In this document: positions 17,622 through 26,930 of the stretch, piece after piece | Position numbering within the stretch: position 1 is the stretch's first letter | Layout of the letters: each line of letters opens with the position of its first letter | Assembly (NCBI GenBank): GCA_900317625.1 | Contig: ONHK01000001.1 | Span: 62,001 to 126,000, forward strand | Length of the DNA: 64,000 nt | Direction of reading: 5' to 3' | Source: an uncultured Treponema sp. | GTDB taxonomy: Bacteria; Spirochaetota; Spirochaetia; Treponematales; Treponemataceae | Translations under genes and position numbers: made by a program | Notes under the pieces: model-generated | Database searches by the model: none | Told to the model about the DNA's origin: nothing | The model's input: only the letters and a program-made list of their open reading frames with translations

Positions 17622-18038
17622 TTATGCTTCCTTGCCAAGTTTTTCACAGGCAGCAACAGTTTCATCATCCGGAGAAAGATGACCGGCAAGACCGTCGCCG
17701 TTTACAACAGTCGCACCTGCAGCGGCAATTCTGTCGCGCCACAGACGAAGCCATTCGCCATCGCCCCAGTCGTATGAGCCAAAAATCGCAACTTTTTTTC
17801 CAGAAAGTCCAGATTCAATTGAGCCATAAAAAGTTTCCATTGAATCTTCAAGTTCTTCCGCGCCCATCGCAGGACTTCCAAGAATTATCACATCGCTTGC
17901 AAGAACCGCAGCAGAATCCGCTGAATCCGCAGTTGCAAAATAAACTTCCGCACCAGATGATTCAGCACCTTTTTTTACGGCATTCGCCATAGCTTCAGTA
18001 TTTCCAGTCGTTGTTGAATAAATAATCGCTTTTTTCAT
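17622..18038 (-). CDS. Short-chain flavodoxin
   Basis: 138 residues, the size of short-chain flavodoxins. The FMN-phosphate loop STTTGNTEAMA occupies residues 8-18, and ILGSPAMGAEELED and FGSYDWGDGEWLRLWRDR correspond to the two flavin-flanking loops. Flavodoxins carry electrons in place of ferredoxin and are commonly induced by iron limitation. That fits the metal-type operators and the ZIP gene around it. The gene lies 9 nt downstream of the DUF3793 gene and ends in a strong terminator. Confidence 0.92.
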   Translation of the reverse strand: MKKAIIYSTTTGNTEAMANAVKKGAESSGAEVYFATADSADSAAVLASDVIILGSPAMGAEELEDSMETFYGSIESGLSGKKVAIFGSYDWGDGEWLRLWRDRIAAAGATVVNGDGLAGHLSPDDETVAACEKLGKEA

Positions 18039-18047
18039 TTTTTTACC

Positions 18048-18632
18048 TCAAATATTTAAATTATTTTTATAAGCAATATAATTTTTTGCAGCCTGCGGAA
18101 TATCAACGCCCTTTTCAAGCTGAGTTGAACAATATTTTCTGCAGGTCGCATATTCATCCATCTGAACCAATGCTGACTCAACATTGCTGTACACTTTCCA
18201 GTCGCCACAAAATCTGAATCCAGAACCATTGTTTAATTCGAACTGAACAACATCTTCCAGCGGATAGCCGAGAAAAAATCCCACTTCATGAGGAAAATTT
18301 CCGTTCATAAGCAATCTTGAGATAAGCTCAAGCAAAATTGCCTCGAAACCTTTTTCCACCGGATATTTTTTTTCCTTCAAATACGCTAAAGCCTCGTTTT
18401 TTGCACATTTTTGCTGAAGAAGTTTTTTGTTATAAACAAACAAAAGAATCCTTTTTTCAGTCTTTTGGATTGGAACTATAAAAATTCCTGCTCCTGAAAA
18501 ACAAGCTGAAAGTTCTGAAAGTTTTTCAAATTCGTTTCCATAATATTCTGTATTTATTGAAAACAAACTTGCAGGTTTTATGCCGCAAAACGCCGGCGCA
18601 CCACATTTTATTAAAACTTGATCAAAGCTCAT
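18048..18632 (-). CDS. DUF3793 family protein
   Basis: 194 residues, recognised as DUF3793 by CGAPAFCGIKPASLFSI near the N-terminus, NGNFPHEVGFFLGYPLEDV (about residues 110-128) and the C-terminal SALVQMDEYATCRKYC segment. The function is unknown; members are often found beside flavodoxin and iron-uptake genes in anaerobes. Cys residues in CGAPAFCG and CRKYC could bind a cofactor, but that is speculation. The leader has AGAGGAC before the ATG, and a perfect 22-bp dyad overlaps the predicted transcription start. Confidence 0.85.
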   Translation of the reverse strand: MSFDQVLIKCGAPAFCGIKPASLFSINTEYYGNEFEKLSELSACFSGAGIFIVPIQKTEKRILLFVYNKKLLQQKCAKNEALAYLKEKKYPVEKGFEAILLELISRLLMNGNFPHEVGFFLGYPLEDVVQFELNNGSGFRFCGDWKVYSNVESALVQMDEYATCRKYCSTQLEKGVDIPQAAKNYIAYKNNLNI

Positions 18633-18649
18633 CAGTTGTCCTCTTTTTT

Positions 18650-18671
18650 TTAGTTAGCTAAGACTAACTAA
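18650..18671. promoter_or_regulatory. Dyad operator, copy 2 (8-6-8)
   Basis: TTAGTTAG (18650-18657), CTAAGA, CTAACTAA (18664-18671): both arms match perfectly. It lies immediately downstream of the -10 of the DUF3793-flavodoxin operon, over the expected start point near 18665. Confidence 0.75.
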
Positions 18672-18700
18672 TTTATATAGAAAAAATTATTTTTATTCAA
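18672..18700 (-). promoter_or_regulatory. Promoter of the DUF3793-flavodoxin operon
   Basis: On the minus strand TTGAAT (18700-18695), 17 bp, TATAAA (18677-18672). Dyad copies 2 and 3 flank it on both sides. Confidence 0.6.
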
Positions 18701-18702
18701 GT

Positions 18703-18720
18703 AGTTAGCATAAACTAACT
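18703..18720. promoter_or_regulatory. Dyad operator, copy 3
   Basis: AGTTAG, CATAAA, CTAACT (6-bp arms). It sits just upstream of the -35 for the DUF3793 operon and directly before a TATATT (18721-18726) that could be the -10 of the plus-strand gene at 18749, so both directions may be regulated. Confidence 0.65.
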
Positions 18721-18748
18721 TATATTTTTTTCCGATTATTTGATAAAT

Positions 18749-19786
18749 ATGCAACTAAAAAAAATTTTTTCTTTTTTTATATTTTTTTTTACCACAGGAT
18801 TTGTTTTTTCTGAAATTCCAGAACAAATAAAAGGAATCTGGACCGGAAAAGACAGAATAATCTTTTTTGGCGGAAACGACGAAATTTCAATCATATTAAA
18901 AGAATATTACGGCTGGTATTACGACCGCGCTGTTGAACCGGACGATTTTTCAAATATTCAGGAACGAAAAAGAAACGCGGCGACACAAAAACTTGCACAC
19001 GATTACAAAGTCAGTTTTGAAAAAATAGAAAATACAACAAATGCCTGGGAAATGACAATTTTTATTGATGAAAAAACAAAATCGGTAATTCCGGTCGCAT
19101 TGATTGATGATAAAATTTATCTTGATTTTCTAGTAAAAGCTGATTCAGAAAATCAGGAAGAAACTGAAACTCTGGAAAAAAATCTTTCTGAAAATTTAAT
19201 GGCAAATGAAAAAACTGAAAAAAATCCTTTAACTGGATACTGGCAAGGATTGAACAGCGAAAATTCTATCAGGATAAGTCAACGGAACAGCAAAGAAAAT
19301 ATAATTTCATGGTACATTACAGAAAACAGCGCATATCAGCTTAGATTCTGGAGCACAAAAATGCCGCATGAAGATTCAAAAGCGGTTTTTGCAGACAACA
19401 ACACGCTTTACACAATAAACAAACAGATTTTCTCCGCAGGAACAAATTACACTTGCGTAAGCGGAAAAGGCACAAATATCAGAAATGTTGAAAAATATGC
19501 TGATTTTCCACTTGAATACAAACTTGATGAAAACGAAAAAATTATCGCGCTCGGAATGCCCTTCCTTTCAAAAGTTGAAGGAAAAAATTCTGCCGAAAAT
19601 CTCATGGAAATTGTAGCGCAGGCAAATTCAAGGCGCAAAAAAGATCCGCCGCAACTTTTCCCGGAAAAGGAACTTGACTGGCACTGGGAACTTATAAATC
19701 AGCTTGAAAAAGGAAACCCAATTATAGAAAAAGTTCGTGAACGACAGCGGAATTTCGGGCCAAGACCAGGAGATTTTCAAAAATAA
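18749..19786 (+). CDS. Exported protein of unknown function, possible metal-regulon member
   Basis: 345 residues from the ATG at 18749; an in-frame TTG 9 nt upstream is less likely. Residues 1-21 form a signal peptide (LKK, a Phe-rich core, VFSEI). Two similar stretches, GIWTGKDRIIFFGG (about residue 28) and GYWQGLNSENSIRIS (about residue 163), suggest an internal duplication of a beta-rich domain. The C-terminus is charged and ends with GPRPGDF. I do not recognise the family. It is divergent from DUF3793-flavodoxin, with two dyad operators in the shared intergenic space, so it may be co-regulated. Confidence 0.7.
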   Translation: MQLKKIFSFFIFFFTTGFVFSEIPEQIKGIWTGKDRIIFFGGNDEISIILKEYYGWYYDRAVEPDDFSNIQERKRNAATQKLAHDYKVSFEKIENTTNAWEMTIFIDEKTKSVIPVALIDDKIYLDFLVKADSENQEETETLEKNLSENLMANEKTEKNPLTGYWQGLNSENSIRISQRNSKENIISWYITENSAYQLRFWSTKMPHEDSKAVFADNNTLYTINKQIFSAGTNYTCVSGKGTNIRNVEKYADFPLEYKLDENEKIIALGMPFLSKVEGKNSAENLMEIVAQANSRRKKDPPQLFPEKELDWHWELINQLEKGNPIIEKVRERQRNFGPRPGDFQK

Positions 19787-19858
19787 AGCTAGACACGCAG
19801 AAAATCGCACAAAAAATCACTTTTCACGGCTTTTGAAAAACAGTAAACTTTTTAGAAT

Positions 19859-21034
19859 ATGATTACATATCTTGCAAAAATCGGCGAGCTTATGCTAAAA
19901 GGCTCAAATCTTAAAACTTTTGAAAAGTTGCTTTACTCAAACACAAAAACATATTTAAAAGGGTTGAATCTTAATGTCCAATGCCATGCAGGACGGCTTT
20001 ACATTGACTGCGAGGAAAAGGATTCTGCCGCCGTTGAAGAAACTCTGAACCATCTTTTGGGAATAACCGGATGGGCACGAACTTTAACCTGCGAAAATGA
20101 CTTGAATGAAATAAAAAAATGCGTGCGAAAAATAGCAGAGACGGAAAAAGAACAAAATCCAAAAATAAAGACATTTAAAATTGAAGCGCGCCGCGGAGAC
20201 AAACGATTTCCCTTGAATTCGTTTGAAATAAACTGCGAATGTGGTGCAGCTGTATGCGACGATGATTTTCTTGAAGTTGATGTACACAATCCTGACATAA
20301 GAATTTCTGTTGAAGTGCGTGAACGTACTTTTGTATACAGCGATGCAAAAAAAGGAAACCGCGGTTTGCCTGCAGGTTGTAGCGGACTGGGACTCTTACT
20401 GCTTTCCGGTGGAATTGACTCACCTGTTGCCGGATACAGGATGATGCGCCGAGGAATGAAAATCGAATGTGTTTATTTTCATTCCTATCCTTACACTTCA
20501 ATCGAGGCGCAAAAAAAAGTTGAGGAACTTGCCGCAAAACTTTCACAGTTCGGGCTAAAAACATATTTGAACATAATTCCGTTTACGGACGTTCAAATGA
20601 AAATAAAACAGAAAGCGCCAGAAGAATGGTCAACACTTATGCTTCGTGTTTGCATGATGAAAGTTGCAAATATGCTGGCAAAACGAATCGAGGCGGACTG
20701 CATTGTAACCGGAGAAAGCCTTGGACAAGTTGCAAGCCAGACAATAGAAAACATGAATATAACGGAACATTTTGCCGAATACCCATTGTTACGGCCTCTT
20801 GTCGGACTTGATAAAGAAGAAATAATGCAGACAGCGGAATTTATCGGCACATACAACACTTCAATTCTTCCGTACGAGGACTGCTGCGTTCTGTTCAGCC
20901 CGAAACATCCTGTTCTGCGCGGACGGATTGAAGATGCTGAACGGATTTACAGCGAACTTGATACCGAGGAATTAATCAGGGAATCCTATGAAAAGCGCGA
21001 AATCAAGCGTTTCGAATTGGGGAAAGAAATTTAG
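19859..21034 (+). CDS. thiI: tRNA 4-thiouridine synthase ThiI, form without rhodanese domain
   Basis: 391 residues. A ferredoxin-like/THUMP N-terminal half (about residues 1-165, tRNA binding) is followed by an AANH ATP-pyrophosphatase domain with the PP-loop LLSGGIDSPVAGY near residue 180 and the SLGQVASQT segment near residue 290. It makes s4U8 in tRNA and may donate sulfur to thiazole. The rhodanese domain of the E. coli enzyme is absent, as in many Gram-positive and spirochaete forms, so sulfur must be passed directly from a NifS-like protein. The 3' end overlaps the convergent glycosyltransferase gene by 32 nt. Confidence 0.93.
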   Translation: MITYLAKIGELMLKGSNLKTFEKLLYSNTKTYLKGLNLNVQCHAGRLYIDCEEKDSAAVEETLNHLLGITGWARTLTCENDLNEIKKCVRKIAETEKEQNPKIKTFKIEARRGDKRFPLNSFEINCECGAAVCDDDFLEVDVHNPDIRISVEVRERTFVYSDAKKGNRGLPAGCSGLGLLLLSGGIDSPVAGYRMMRRGMKIECVYFHSYPYTSIEAQKKVEELAAKLSQFGLKTYLNIIPFTDVQMKIKQKAPEEWSTLMLRVCMMKVANMLAKRIEADCIVTGESLGQVASQTIENMNITEHFAEYPLLRPLVGLDKEEIMQTAEFIGTYNTSILPYEDCCVLFSPKHPVLRGRIEDAERIYSELDTEELIRESYEKREIKRFELGKEI

Positions 21035-22148
21035 CCGCAACTTTTGACGCATCAGTATCAATTCTGATGCTGTCAAAATTCTTTTGCATATCTGAAGAAA
21101 AATTCTCATCATTTAAAATCTCATTGATTTTCTTATAAATTTTTCTTGCGTTCTGAATAAAATATCCGACATTATTATTAACCGCAAAACGCATATTTCC
21201 AAGTTCCTGGTTATGAATGTAGCGGCTGATAATAACTGGTTTCCTAAACGAAAGCACTTCCATCAAAGTTGCAGGACCAGCTTTTATTACGGCGCAATCG
21301 CAAATTTTCACAAGCTCATCAAAATAGTCAACAAAACCAAAAACATGCAAGTCAAGCTTTGGATGCGCAATCCGCAAAAGAGTCATATTCCGCTTTTTAA
21401 CAACATCTCTTCCGCAAATAATCGCTGTGGCAAAATTTGACTTATGAAGAATACACTGATTTACAATTTCTGTAGCTCCGGGAAGTCCTTCTCCGCCGCC
21501 AACAAGAAGAAGCACTTTTTTATCTGGGTCAAAACCATGTTTTATTTTTAAAAGCCGGATTTCTTCTGATGACTGTTCATGATTCCGGAATCTTTCATTC
21601 ATCAAAAAAGGAATAACCGTAATATTTTCAGGAGGAATGCCACATTCTTTTACACCAATCTGCTTTGCCTCTTCTGAATAAACCATATAATTCAGATTTT
21701 TTTCATAAAACCAGCAATGCGGAACTGTAAACGGATCTGTTACAATAACAGTGAAATTTATATTCCACGGAATGTTTTTTAGAACATCTTTTACAAACGG
21801 AGTGACACCAAAATGAAAACAAACAATATCAGTAGGATGTTCCTTTAAAATCATTTTTCTGAGATGATGCCGAGCTTCTGGACCGATTATATAATTCAAT
21901 AAACTCTGAAGCCATCTGTGCTGACCAAGATCATAAACAAGCGGAAAAAGTCCGTGGATAAAATTCAATGAATAATTGTATCCCTTTTCAAAAATAAGAT
22001 GACCAAGTCCATGCCGACTGTAACCGATTTCCATCTTGATTTCAACACTTGGATCAATTTGCTTCATTGAGTTTGCAAGTACCTTTGCGGCAGATTTATG
22101 CCCGGCACCTGTATTTAAATATAGAAATAAAAATTTCCTGTTAGCCAT
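21003..22148 (-). CDS. GT28-type glycosyltransferase (MGDG synthase/MurG-like)
   Basis: 381 residues. LNTGAGHKSAAKVLANSM at residues 11-28 is the nucleotide-sugar loop of the MGDG-synthase N-terminal domain. The GT-B C-terminal half has LLLVGGGEGLPGATEIV (about 210) and FVDYFDELVKICDCAVIKAGPATLMEVLSFRKPVI (in part about 285-320), the usual acceptor/donor motif of GT28 enzymes. It probably transfers a sugar to diacylglycerol to form a membrane glycolipid; the sugar is not determined. Its ATG overlaps the stop of the upstream beta-barrel gene by 1 nt (TAATG), implying coupling. Confidence 0.82.
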   Translation of the reverse strand: MANRKFLFLYLNTGAGHKSAAKVLANSMKQIDPSVEIKMEIGYSRHGLGHLIFEKGYNYSLNFIHGLFPLVYDLGQHRWLQSLLNYIIGPEARHHLRKMILKEHPTDIVCFHFGVTPFVKDVLKNIPWNINFTVIVTDPFTVPHCWFYEKNLNYMVYSEEAKQIGVKECGIPPENITVIPFLMNERFRNHEQSSEEIRLLKIKHGFDPDKKVLLLVGGGEGLPGATEIVNQCILHKSNFATAIICGRDVVKKRNMTLLRIAHPKLDLHVFGFVDYFDELVKICDCAVIKAGPATLMEVLSFRKPVIISRYIHNQELGNMRFAVNNNVGYFIQNARKIYKKINEILNDENFSSDMQKNFDSIRIDTDASKVAAKFLSPIRNA

Positions 22149-23896
22149 TAAAAAGTGATTTTTACTCCTGCCCTGAAATAATGATTATATGAATTATGTA
22201 GATGATTCTGCCATTTTTCTTTTTCAGCATCCAAAATTTCTTCTGTGGCTTTTTTTTCTTCATCTGTTGAATAATTCAAATTTGTATAATTTCCTGTGAA
22301 AATTCCATCATCAACGCCATCATTCTTTATGAATTCAAACGTGTAACCAATTCCAAACGAAACTGATGAATATTTTTTTGAATAAAAAGTGTATTCAATA
22401 TCAATTCCGGCCTGCATTGTATACATCAAATCATCTTGAATAAGAAATCCAGTCTGGTCTTTTGCTGAATCAAGGTTTTGAGTGTTTTGCGCCAAAGTTG
22501 TATTTGTGTATGCAGTTCCATCAAGCTTTAAAATATCCTCATAATCCCAGTCCTCATATTGATTTCCATGGCGGGAATATGCAGAAATTGTTGAAATCTT
22601 TAAATTCTTTGTAGGCTTGAAATTCAATGTCATTGATACGCGGTCAGAATTCGGAAGCAAATCAGTTCCAATAGGCGCGCCAAAATTTGTATAATCCCGG
22701 TAATTGTATTTTTTATCAATAGTATCGTAAGCGGTAAAAGTGTAAGGTGTCACGAGAGTATAATCAACAGAAATCAGACTTGCAATTGAATCAAGCGGAG
22801 TATACGTAAAACCGGTTTTAAATGCAGTCCTGATTGCGGCATCATTCCATTTTAACTTGATAAAATTCTTTACCTGCAAATCGTTCAGTAAAAATTCAGT
22901 GTTCCAAGACAAACAAGGCATAGGTTTTACTTCAATTTTTGTGCCTGCGAAAACCGACTCGCTGTTTCCATCCGCAAGCGCAACAATTGCCCACGGAACT
23001 GGAGTCAAAAACGAAGGATTAAACTGTCCACCAAAGACAGCGCCTTCAAAATATGCAATATTCAATTTGCCTTTCATAAACGGAACATTTACAGAATGGA
23101 AGGCAAAAAATTTGTCATAAGAAAAATCCGTTTCATTTCCTTTATATTTGCAGGAAGCGCCTGTTACACCAAAAACTTGCGCATACTGAAAGAATTTTCC
23201 CTCATAATTGAATGTGCCGTTCAGAATTTGTCTGGAATTCGATGAAAGAATCAGATTATCTTCCGGAAAAAGTCCATATCCAAGAGAATTAAAACCAAAA
23301 GTTCCATACAACTCTTTATTTCCAACAGAAATATTTCCGGCCAAATCCATAAGCAAATCAATATCGCCTGCGTTAAAACTAAAAGGCTCAATCACCGACA
23401 AATCAGAATTTGACACATAACGAGGAATAACGTCATAAGAATTTATAAACGAGCTTTGCCCCTGAAGTTCTGCGGAAAAACCAAGCCCAACAAAATCCTT
23501 TATCAAAATATCAGAAGAAAAATTTAAATCTCCTGTTGCCTGGTGAAAATTATTGAAACGCTCAGCTTCTTTGTTTTCTGTGTTTTCAAGCGAATAAATT
23601 TTTCCAAAATAATTTCCTGAGGAAGAAACGCGCCACGGTTTTCCAAAAAATTCTTTATAATATTCAGAAGCCCTTTCCTGCTCATCGTGCTCACCGTTTT
23701 GAATCACAGTTTCGAGCATATTTTTTACAATATTCAAAGGATATGGCTTTAGCTGAGGAAGTCGTTCAACATAGCCTTTTTGATACCAGCTGACCGCATC
23801 TGAATAAAATTCTTCCCGGGGATTTACGCTGATTTGTGAAAAAACAGCCGCCACAAAGAGAAAAAGAATTGAAAAAACAAGAATATTTTTTTTCAT
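22148..23896 (-). CDS. Outer-membrane beta-barrel protein, unknown role
   Basis: 582 residues from the ATG at 23896, with GGA nine nt upstream; a TTG 12 nt earlier is not preferred. A signal peptide covers residues 1-20 (VAAVFSQ). The N-terminal part (about 25-80, YQKGYVERLPQLKPYPLNIV) resembles a small helical cap. The rest is a run of amphipathic strands with many Tyr, Phe and Asn residues, ending in AGVKITF with a terminal Phe as in barrel proteins recognised by BamA. It may be a porin or a surface-polymer protein. The coupled glycolipid transferase supports an envelope role. Confidence 0.7.
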   Translation of the reverse strand: MKKNILVFSILFLFVAAVFSQISVNPREEFYSDAVSWYQKGYVERLPQLKPYPLNIVKNMLETVIQNGEHDEQERASEYYKEFFGKPWRVSSSGNYFGKIYSLENTENKEAERFNNFHQATGDLNFSSDILIKDFVGLGFSAELQGQSSFINSYDVIPRYVSNSDLSVIEPFSFNAGDIDLLMDLAGNISVGNKELYGTFGFNSLGYGLFPEDNLILSSNSRQILNGTFNYEGKFFQYAQVFGVTGASCKYKGNETDFSYDKFFAFHSVNVPFMKGKLNIAYFEGAVFGGQFNPSFLTPVPWAIVALADGNSESVFAGTKIEVKPMPCLSWNTEFLLNDLQVKNFIKLKWNDAAIRTAFKTGFTYTPLDSIASLISVDYTLVTPYTFTAYDTIDKKYNYRDYTNFGAPIGTDLLPNSDRVSMTLNFKPTKNLKISTISAYSRHGNQYEDWDYEDILKLDGTAYTNTTLAQNTQNLDSAKDQTGFLIQDDLMYTMQAGIDIEYTFYSKKYSSVSFGIGYTFEFIKNDGVDDGIFTGNYTNLNYSTDEEKKATEEILDAEKEKWQNHLHNSYNHYFRAGVKITF

Positions 23897-23986
23897 CAGA
23901 AATTCCAAACAATTTTTTATAGCGCAGAATTATCCAAAAATTCAACTTTCCGTAGAATTCTGCATTATTCTTATTTTACTTATTTA

Positions 23987-24016
23987 TTGAATGATTTACA
24001 AGTTAAGTGATAAGAT
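23987..24016 (+). promoter_or_regulatory. Promoter of udg-priA
   Basis: TTGAAT (23987-23992), 18 bp, TAAGAT (24011-24016); ATG at 24028 would be about +6, with no Shine-Dalgarno sequence. Confidence 0.45.
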
Positions 24017-24027
24017 AGAAATGATTT

Positions 24028-24903
24028 ATGAAAGCTCAGGAAAAAAATTTAATTTTTAATCTTTTAAAAACAGCAAGCGACAATTTTTATGGCTACACTT
24101 CCCCGGACTTTATGGAAAAACCTGAGTTCAAAGATGACAAGGAATTTTATACAGACGAAAAAAACAAAAATCTCAATCTTGAAGAAACAGAAAAGGCAAA
24201 AATAACAGAGACAACGAATTCTCCCCAAAGACAGAACGAAATTCCTGCACAAAATGCGCAGACTGAAAAATCAGAAAAAATTGAGCCGGATGAAAATTCA
24301 ACTTCACACGGAATGACAATTGAAATTCTGAACAAAAAAATTCTTGAATGCTCAAAATGCCGGCTAAGCCAAAAAAGAACCCACATTGTTCCAGGGCAAG
24401 GCGTTGAACATCCAGATGTGCTTGTAATCGGCGAAGGTCCGGGCGAAGAGGAAGATAAACAGGGCCTTCCATTTGTCGGACCGGCAGGAAAACTTTTGGA
24501 CAAAATGCTGAATGCAATTCAACTGGATCGTTTTGTAAACTGTTACATCGCAAATACTGTAAAATGCAGACCGCCATACAATCGTGATCCGCAAAAAGAT
24601 GAAGCAGAAACCTGCCGTTCATTTCTGGATGCGCAGATTGCCGTTTTCAAACCAAAAATGATTCTTGCAGTTGGAAAAGTCGCAGTAAGAAATCTTTTGA
24701 AAATCGAGGGAGAATTTTCGTTGAACCGTTACCGTGGAAAAATCTACGAATACAACAAAATTCCACTTATTGTAACATATCATCCGAGCGCACTTTTACG
24801 TAACATTGAATTCAAAAAACCTGCATGGGAAGATTTAAAATTCTTCAAATCAAAGCTGATTACGCTTTCACCTGATTACGCAAAGGATTTTCAGCCTAAA
24901 TGA
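24028..24903 (+). CDS. Uracil-DNA glycosylase, family 4 type (Fe-S)
   Basis: 291 residues. The C-terminal 190 residues are a family 4 UDG. CSKCRLS (about residues 110-116) supplies two Fe-S Cys, VIGEGPGEEEDKQGLPFVGPAGKLLDKM contains motif A (about 133-160), VKCRPPYNRDP gives the next Cys, and TYHPSALLR (about 250) is motif B. It removes uracil from DNA. Residues 1-100 are a charged, low-complexity extension not needed for the fold. The stop overlaps priA by 4 nt (ATGA), pairing a repair enzyme with replication restart. Confidence 0.92.
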   Translation: MKAQEKNLIFNLLKTASDNFYGYTSPDFMEKPEFKDDKEFYTDEKNKNLNLEETEKAKITETTNSPQRQNEIPAQNAQTEKSEKIEPDENSTSHGMTIEILNKKILECSKCRLSQKRTHIVPGQGVEHPDVLVIGEGPGEEEDKQGLPFVGPAGKLLDKMLNAIQLDRFVNCYIANTVKCRPPYNRDPQKDEAETCRSFLDAQIAVFKPKMILAVGKVAVRNLLKIEGEFSLNRYRGKIYEYNKIPLIVTYHPSALLRNIEFKKPAWEDLKFFKSKLITLSPDYAKDFQPK

Positions 24904-26903
24904 AATATCTACAGATTGTACTGAACATTCCACTGAACCAGACTTTTACATATTTCTGGCAAGATGAAGATACAAATTCCCCGGAAGAAATGCCGGAAAC
25001 AGGAAAAAGAGCCGAAGTCCGCTTTGGAAACAGGAAAATGACAGGATTTATTGTTTCTGTAAGCGACGAAATTCCAAAAGATTGCCCGATTTCTGCTGAA
25101 AAAATACGTTCTGTAACAAAGATTTTAGACAAAGAACCATTGTTCACACCGGAAATTTACGAATTTGCCACATGGATTTCAAGATATTACATCTGTTCAA
25201 TCGGCGAGGCTGTTTTTTCAATAATCCCTTCCCGCGCAAAACGCGAAGTAAGTTGTCCTGGATTTTCTTTTGAAGACGACATTACCGCAAAAACAACAAA
25301 CCAGCTTAGCGATGAACAAATCAACGCAGTCAATGCTGTTCTAAAATCCGCTGAAAAACAAAGCGTTTCGTATCATTATCTTTATGGACCGACAGGAACT
25401 GGAAAAACAGAAGTATTTCTTCAGTGCGCAGAATGGTTTTTGAACCAAGGAAAAGGCGTTATTTATCTTGTTCCAGAGATTGGACTTACTCCGCAGGTTG
25501 TAAAAGCTGTTACAGCAAGATTCGGAAATACTGCCGCCGTTTTGCATTCCGGGCTTACGCCAAGCCAGAAATTAAGTGAATGGCGAAGAATAATGCACAA
25601 AGAGGCGCGGATTGTTGTAGGCGCAAGAAGCGCGGTTTTTGCACCAGTTCCAGATTTGGGAATGATAATCATTGATGAAGAGCACGATGGTTCGTATAAA
25701 TCCGGGGAAACTCCTCGCTACCACGCAAGACAAGCCGCAATGCACCGTTGCAGTGCGTTGGGAATTCCTCTGCTTATGGGAAGCGCCACGCCGAGCGTTG
25801 AGGCATGGCAACTTATGAAAACCGGACGACTGATACGGCATACGCTCACAAAAAGGCTTGCAGGCGGTGCAATGCCAAAAATTCACATAATCGATCTTTC
25901 TAAAACAGAAAATTCTGGCTGCATAAGCGATGAGCTCGCGGAAGAAATAAGAAAAACTGTTGAACAAAAAAAACAGGCAATCTTATTTTTAAACCGGCGC
26001 GGATTCACGCATTTTTTCAGATGCAATTCATGCGGATATGAAATAAAATGCAAAAACTGCTCAGTTCCGATGACATACCACAAAGCCGAAAACCGATTGA
26101 GATGTCATTACTGCGGATGGTCAATCCAGCCACCAAGCTCATGCCCGCAATGTTCAAGCCTTGATGTTGGCTACAGCGGATTTGGAACTGAATACATAGA
26201 AACTGAAACCCGCACAAAATTTCCAAACGCAAAAATTCTAAGAATCGACACTGACGCCTTGACAAAAAAAGGCGAACTGCAGGAAAAACTGGATTCTTTC
26301 AGAAACGGTGAATACGATATAATGCTTGGAACTCAGATGGTTGCAAAAGGATTGAATTTTCCGAACCTTCAGCTGGTTGGCGTTGTTCTTGCCGACACAG
26401 GGCTTCACATGCCGGATTTTAGGGCAAGCGAACGCACATTCAGCCTGATTACTCAAGTTGCAGGACGCGCCGGAAGATATTTTCCAGATGGAAAAGTTTT
26501 TGTTCAAACTTATAATCCGTACAAAGAGCCGATAAAATATGCCTGTTCAGGAGAAATTGAAGCTTTTTACAATTACGAACTTGAAACCCGAAAAATTTTA
26601 GGATTTCCACCGTTCAGCAGACTCGCACGGCTTGTATTCAGAAGCGCAAAACAAACTCTTGCAGAAAAATTTGCAAATGATTCTGTGGTCATCCTTAAAA
26701 ATTCCTGTGGAAAAAACACAGATGTAATCGGTCCTGCAGAATGTCCGATTTTAAAAATCAGCCAGAATTTCAGGTATCAGGTAATTCTCCGTGGACTTGA
26801 CATACGGGCAATGCAGCAGGCTATCTCAAATTTGATGTACAACTACACTCATCCAGCTTCTGTCTACATTGAATTTGACATTGATCCAGTCTCATTATTA
26901 TAA
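24900..26903 (+). CDS. priA: Primosomal protein N' (PriA helicase)
   Basis: 667 residues. It restarts stalled replication forks. The N-terminal DNA-binding domain is followed by helicase lobe 1 with Walker A GPTGTGKTEVF (about residue 163) and the DEEH box IIIDEEHDGSYK (about 260). A zinc module with eight Cys (CNSCGYEIKCKNC...CHYCGWSIQPPSSCPQC, about 380-420) comes next, then lobe 2 with GTQMVAKGLNFPNLQLVGV and TQVAGRAGR. All key motifs are intact. It ends 27 nt from the convergent truA. Confidence 0.96.
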   Translation: MKYLQIVLNIPLNQTFTYFWQDEDTNSPEEMPETGKRAEVRFGNRKMTGFIVSVSDEIPKDCPISAEKIRSVTKILDKEPLFTPEIYEFATWISRYYICSIGEAVFSIIPSRAKREVSCPGFSFEDDITAKTTNQLSDEQINAVNAVLKSAEKQSVSYHYLYGPTGTGKTEVFLQCAEWFLNQGKGVIYLVPEIGLTPQVVKAVTARFGNTAAVLHSGLTPSQKLSEWRRIMHKEARIVVGARSAVFAPVPDLGMIIIDEEHDGSYKSGETPRYHARQAAMHRCSALGIPLLMGSATPSVEAWQLMKTGRLIRHTLTKRLAGGAMPKIHIIDLSKTENSGCISDELAEEIRKTVEQKKQAILFLNRRGFTHFFRCNSCGYEIKCKNCSVPMTYHKAENRLRCHYCGWSIQPPSSCPQCSSLDVGYSGFGTEYIETETRTKFPNAKILRIDTDALTKKGELQEKLDSFRNGEYDIMLGTQMVAKGLNFPNLQLVGVVLADTGLHMPDFRASERTFSLITQVAGRAGRYFPDGKVFVQTYNPYKEPIKYACSGEIEAFYNYELETRKILGFPPFSRLARLVFRSAKQTLAEKFANDSVVILKNSCGKNTDVIGPAECPILKISQNFRYQVILRGLDIRAMQQAISNLMYNYTHPASVYIEFDIDPVSLL

Positions 26904-26930
26904 AAACGAACGAATTAAAAAATTCAGAAA

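Noticed and set aside
21003-21034. 32-nt convergent overlap of thiI and the glycosyltransferase as a sign of error
   Set aside because: Both proteins end normally for their families; short tail overlaps also occur at 41225-41244 and reflect a compact genome.
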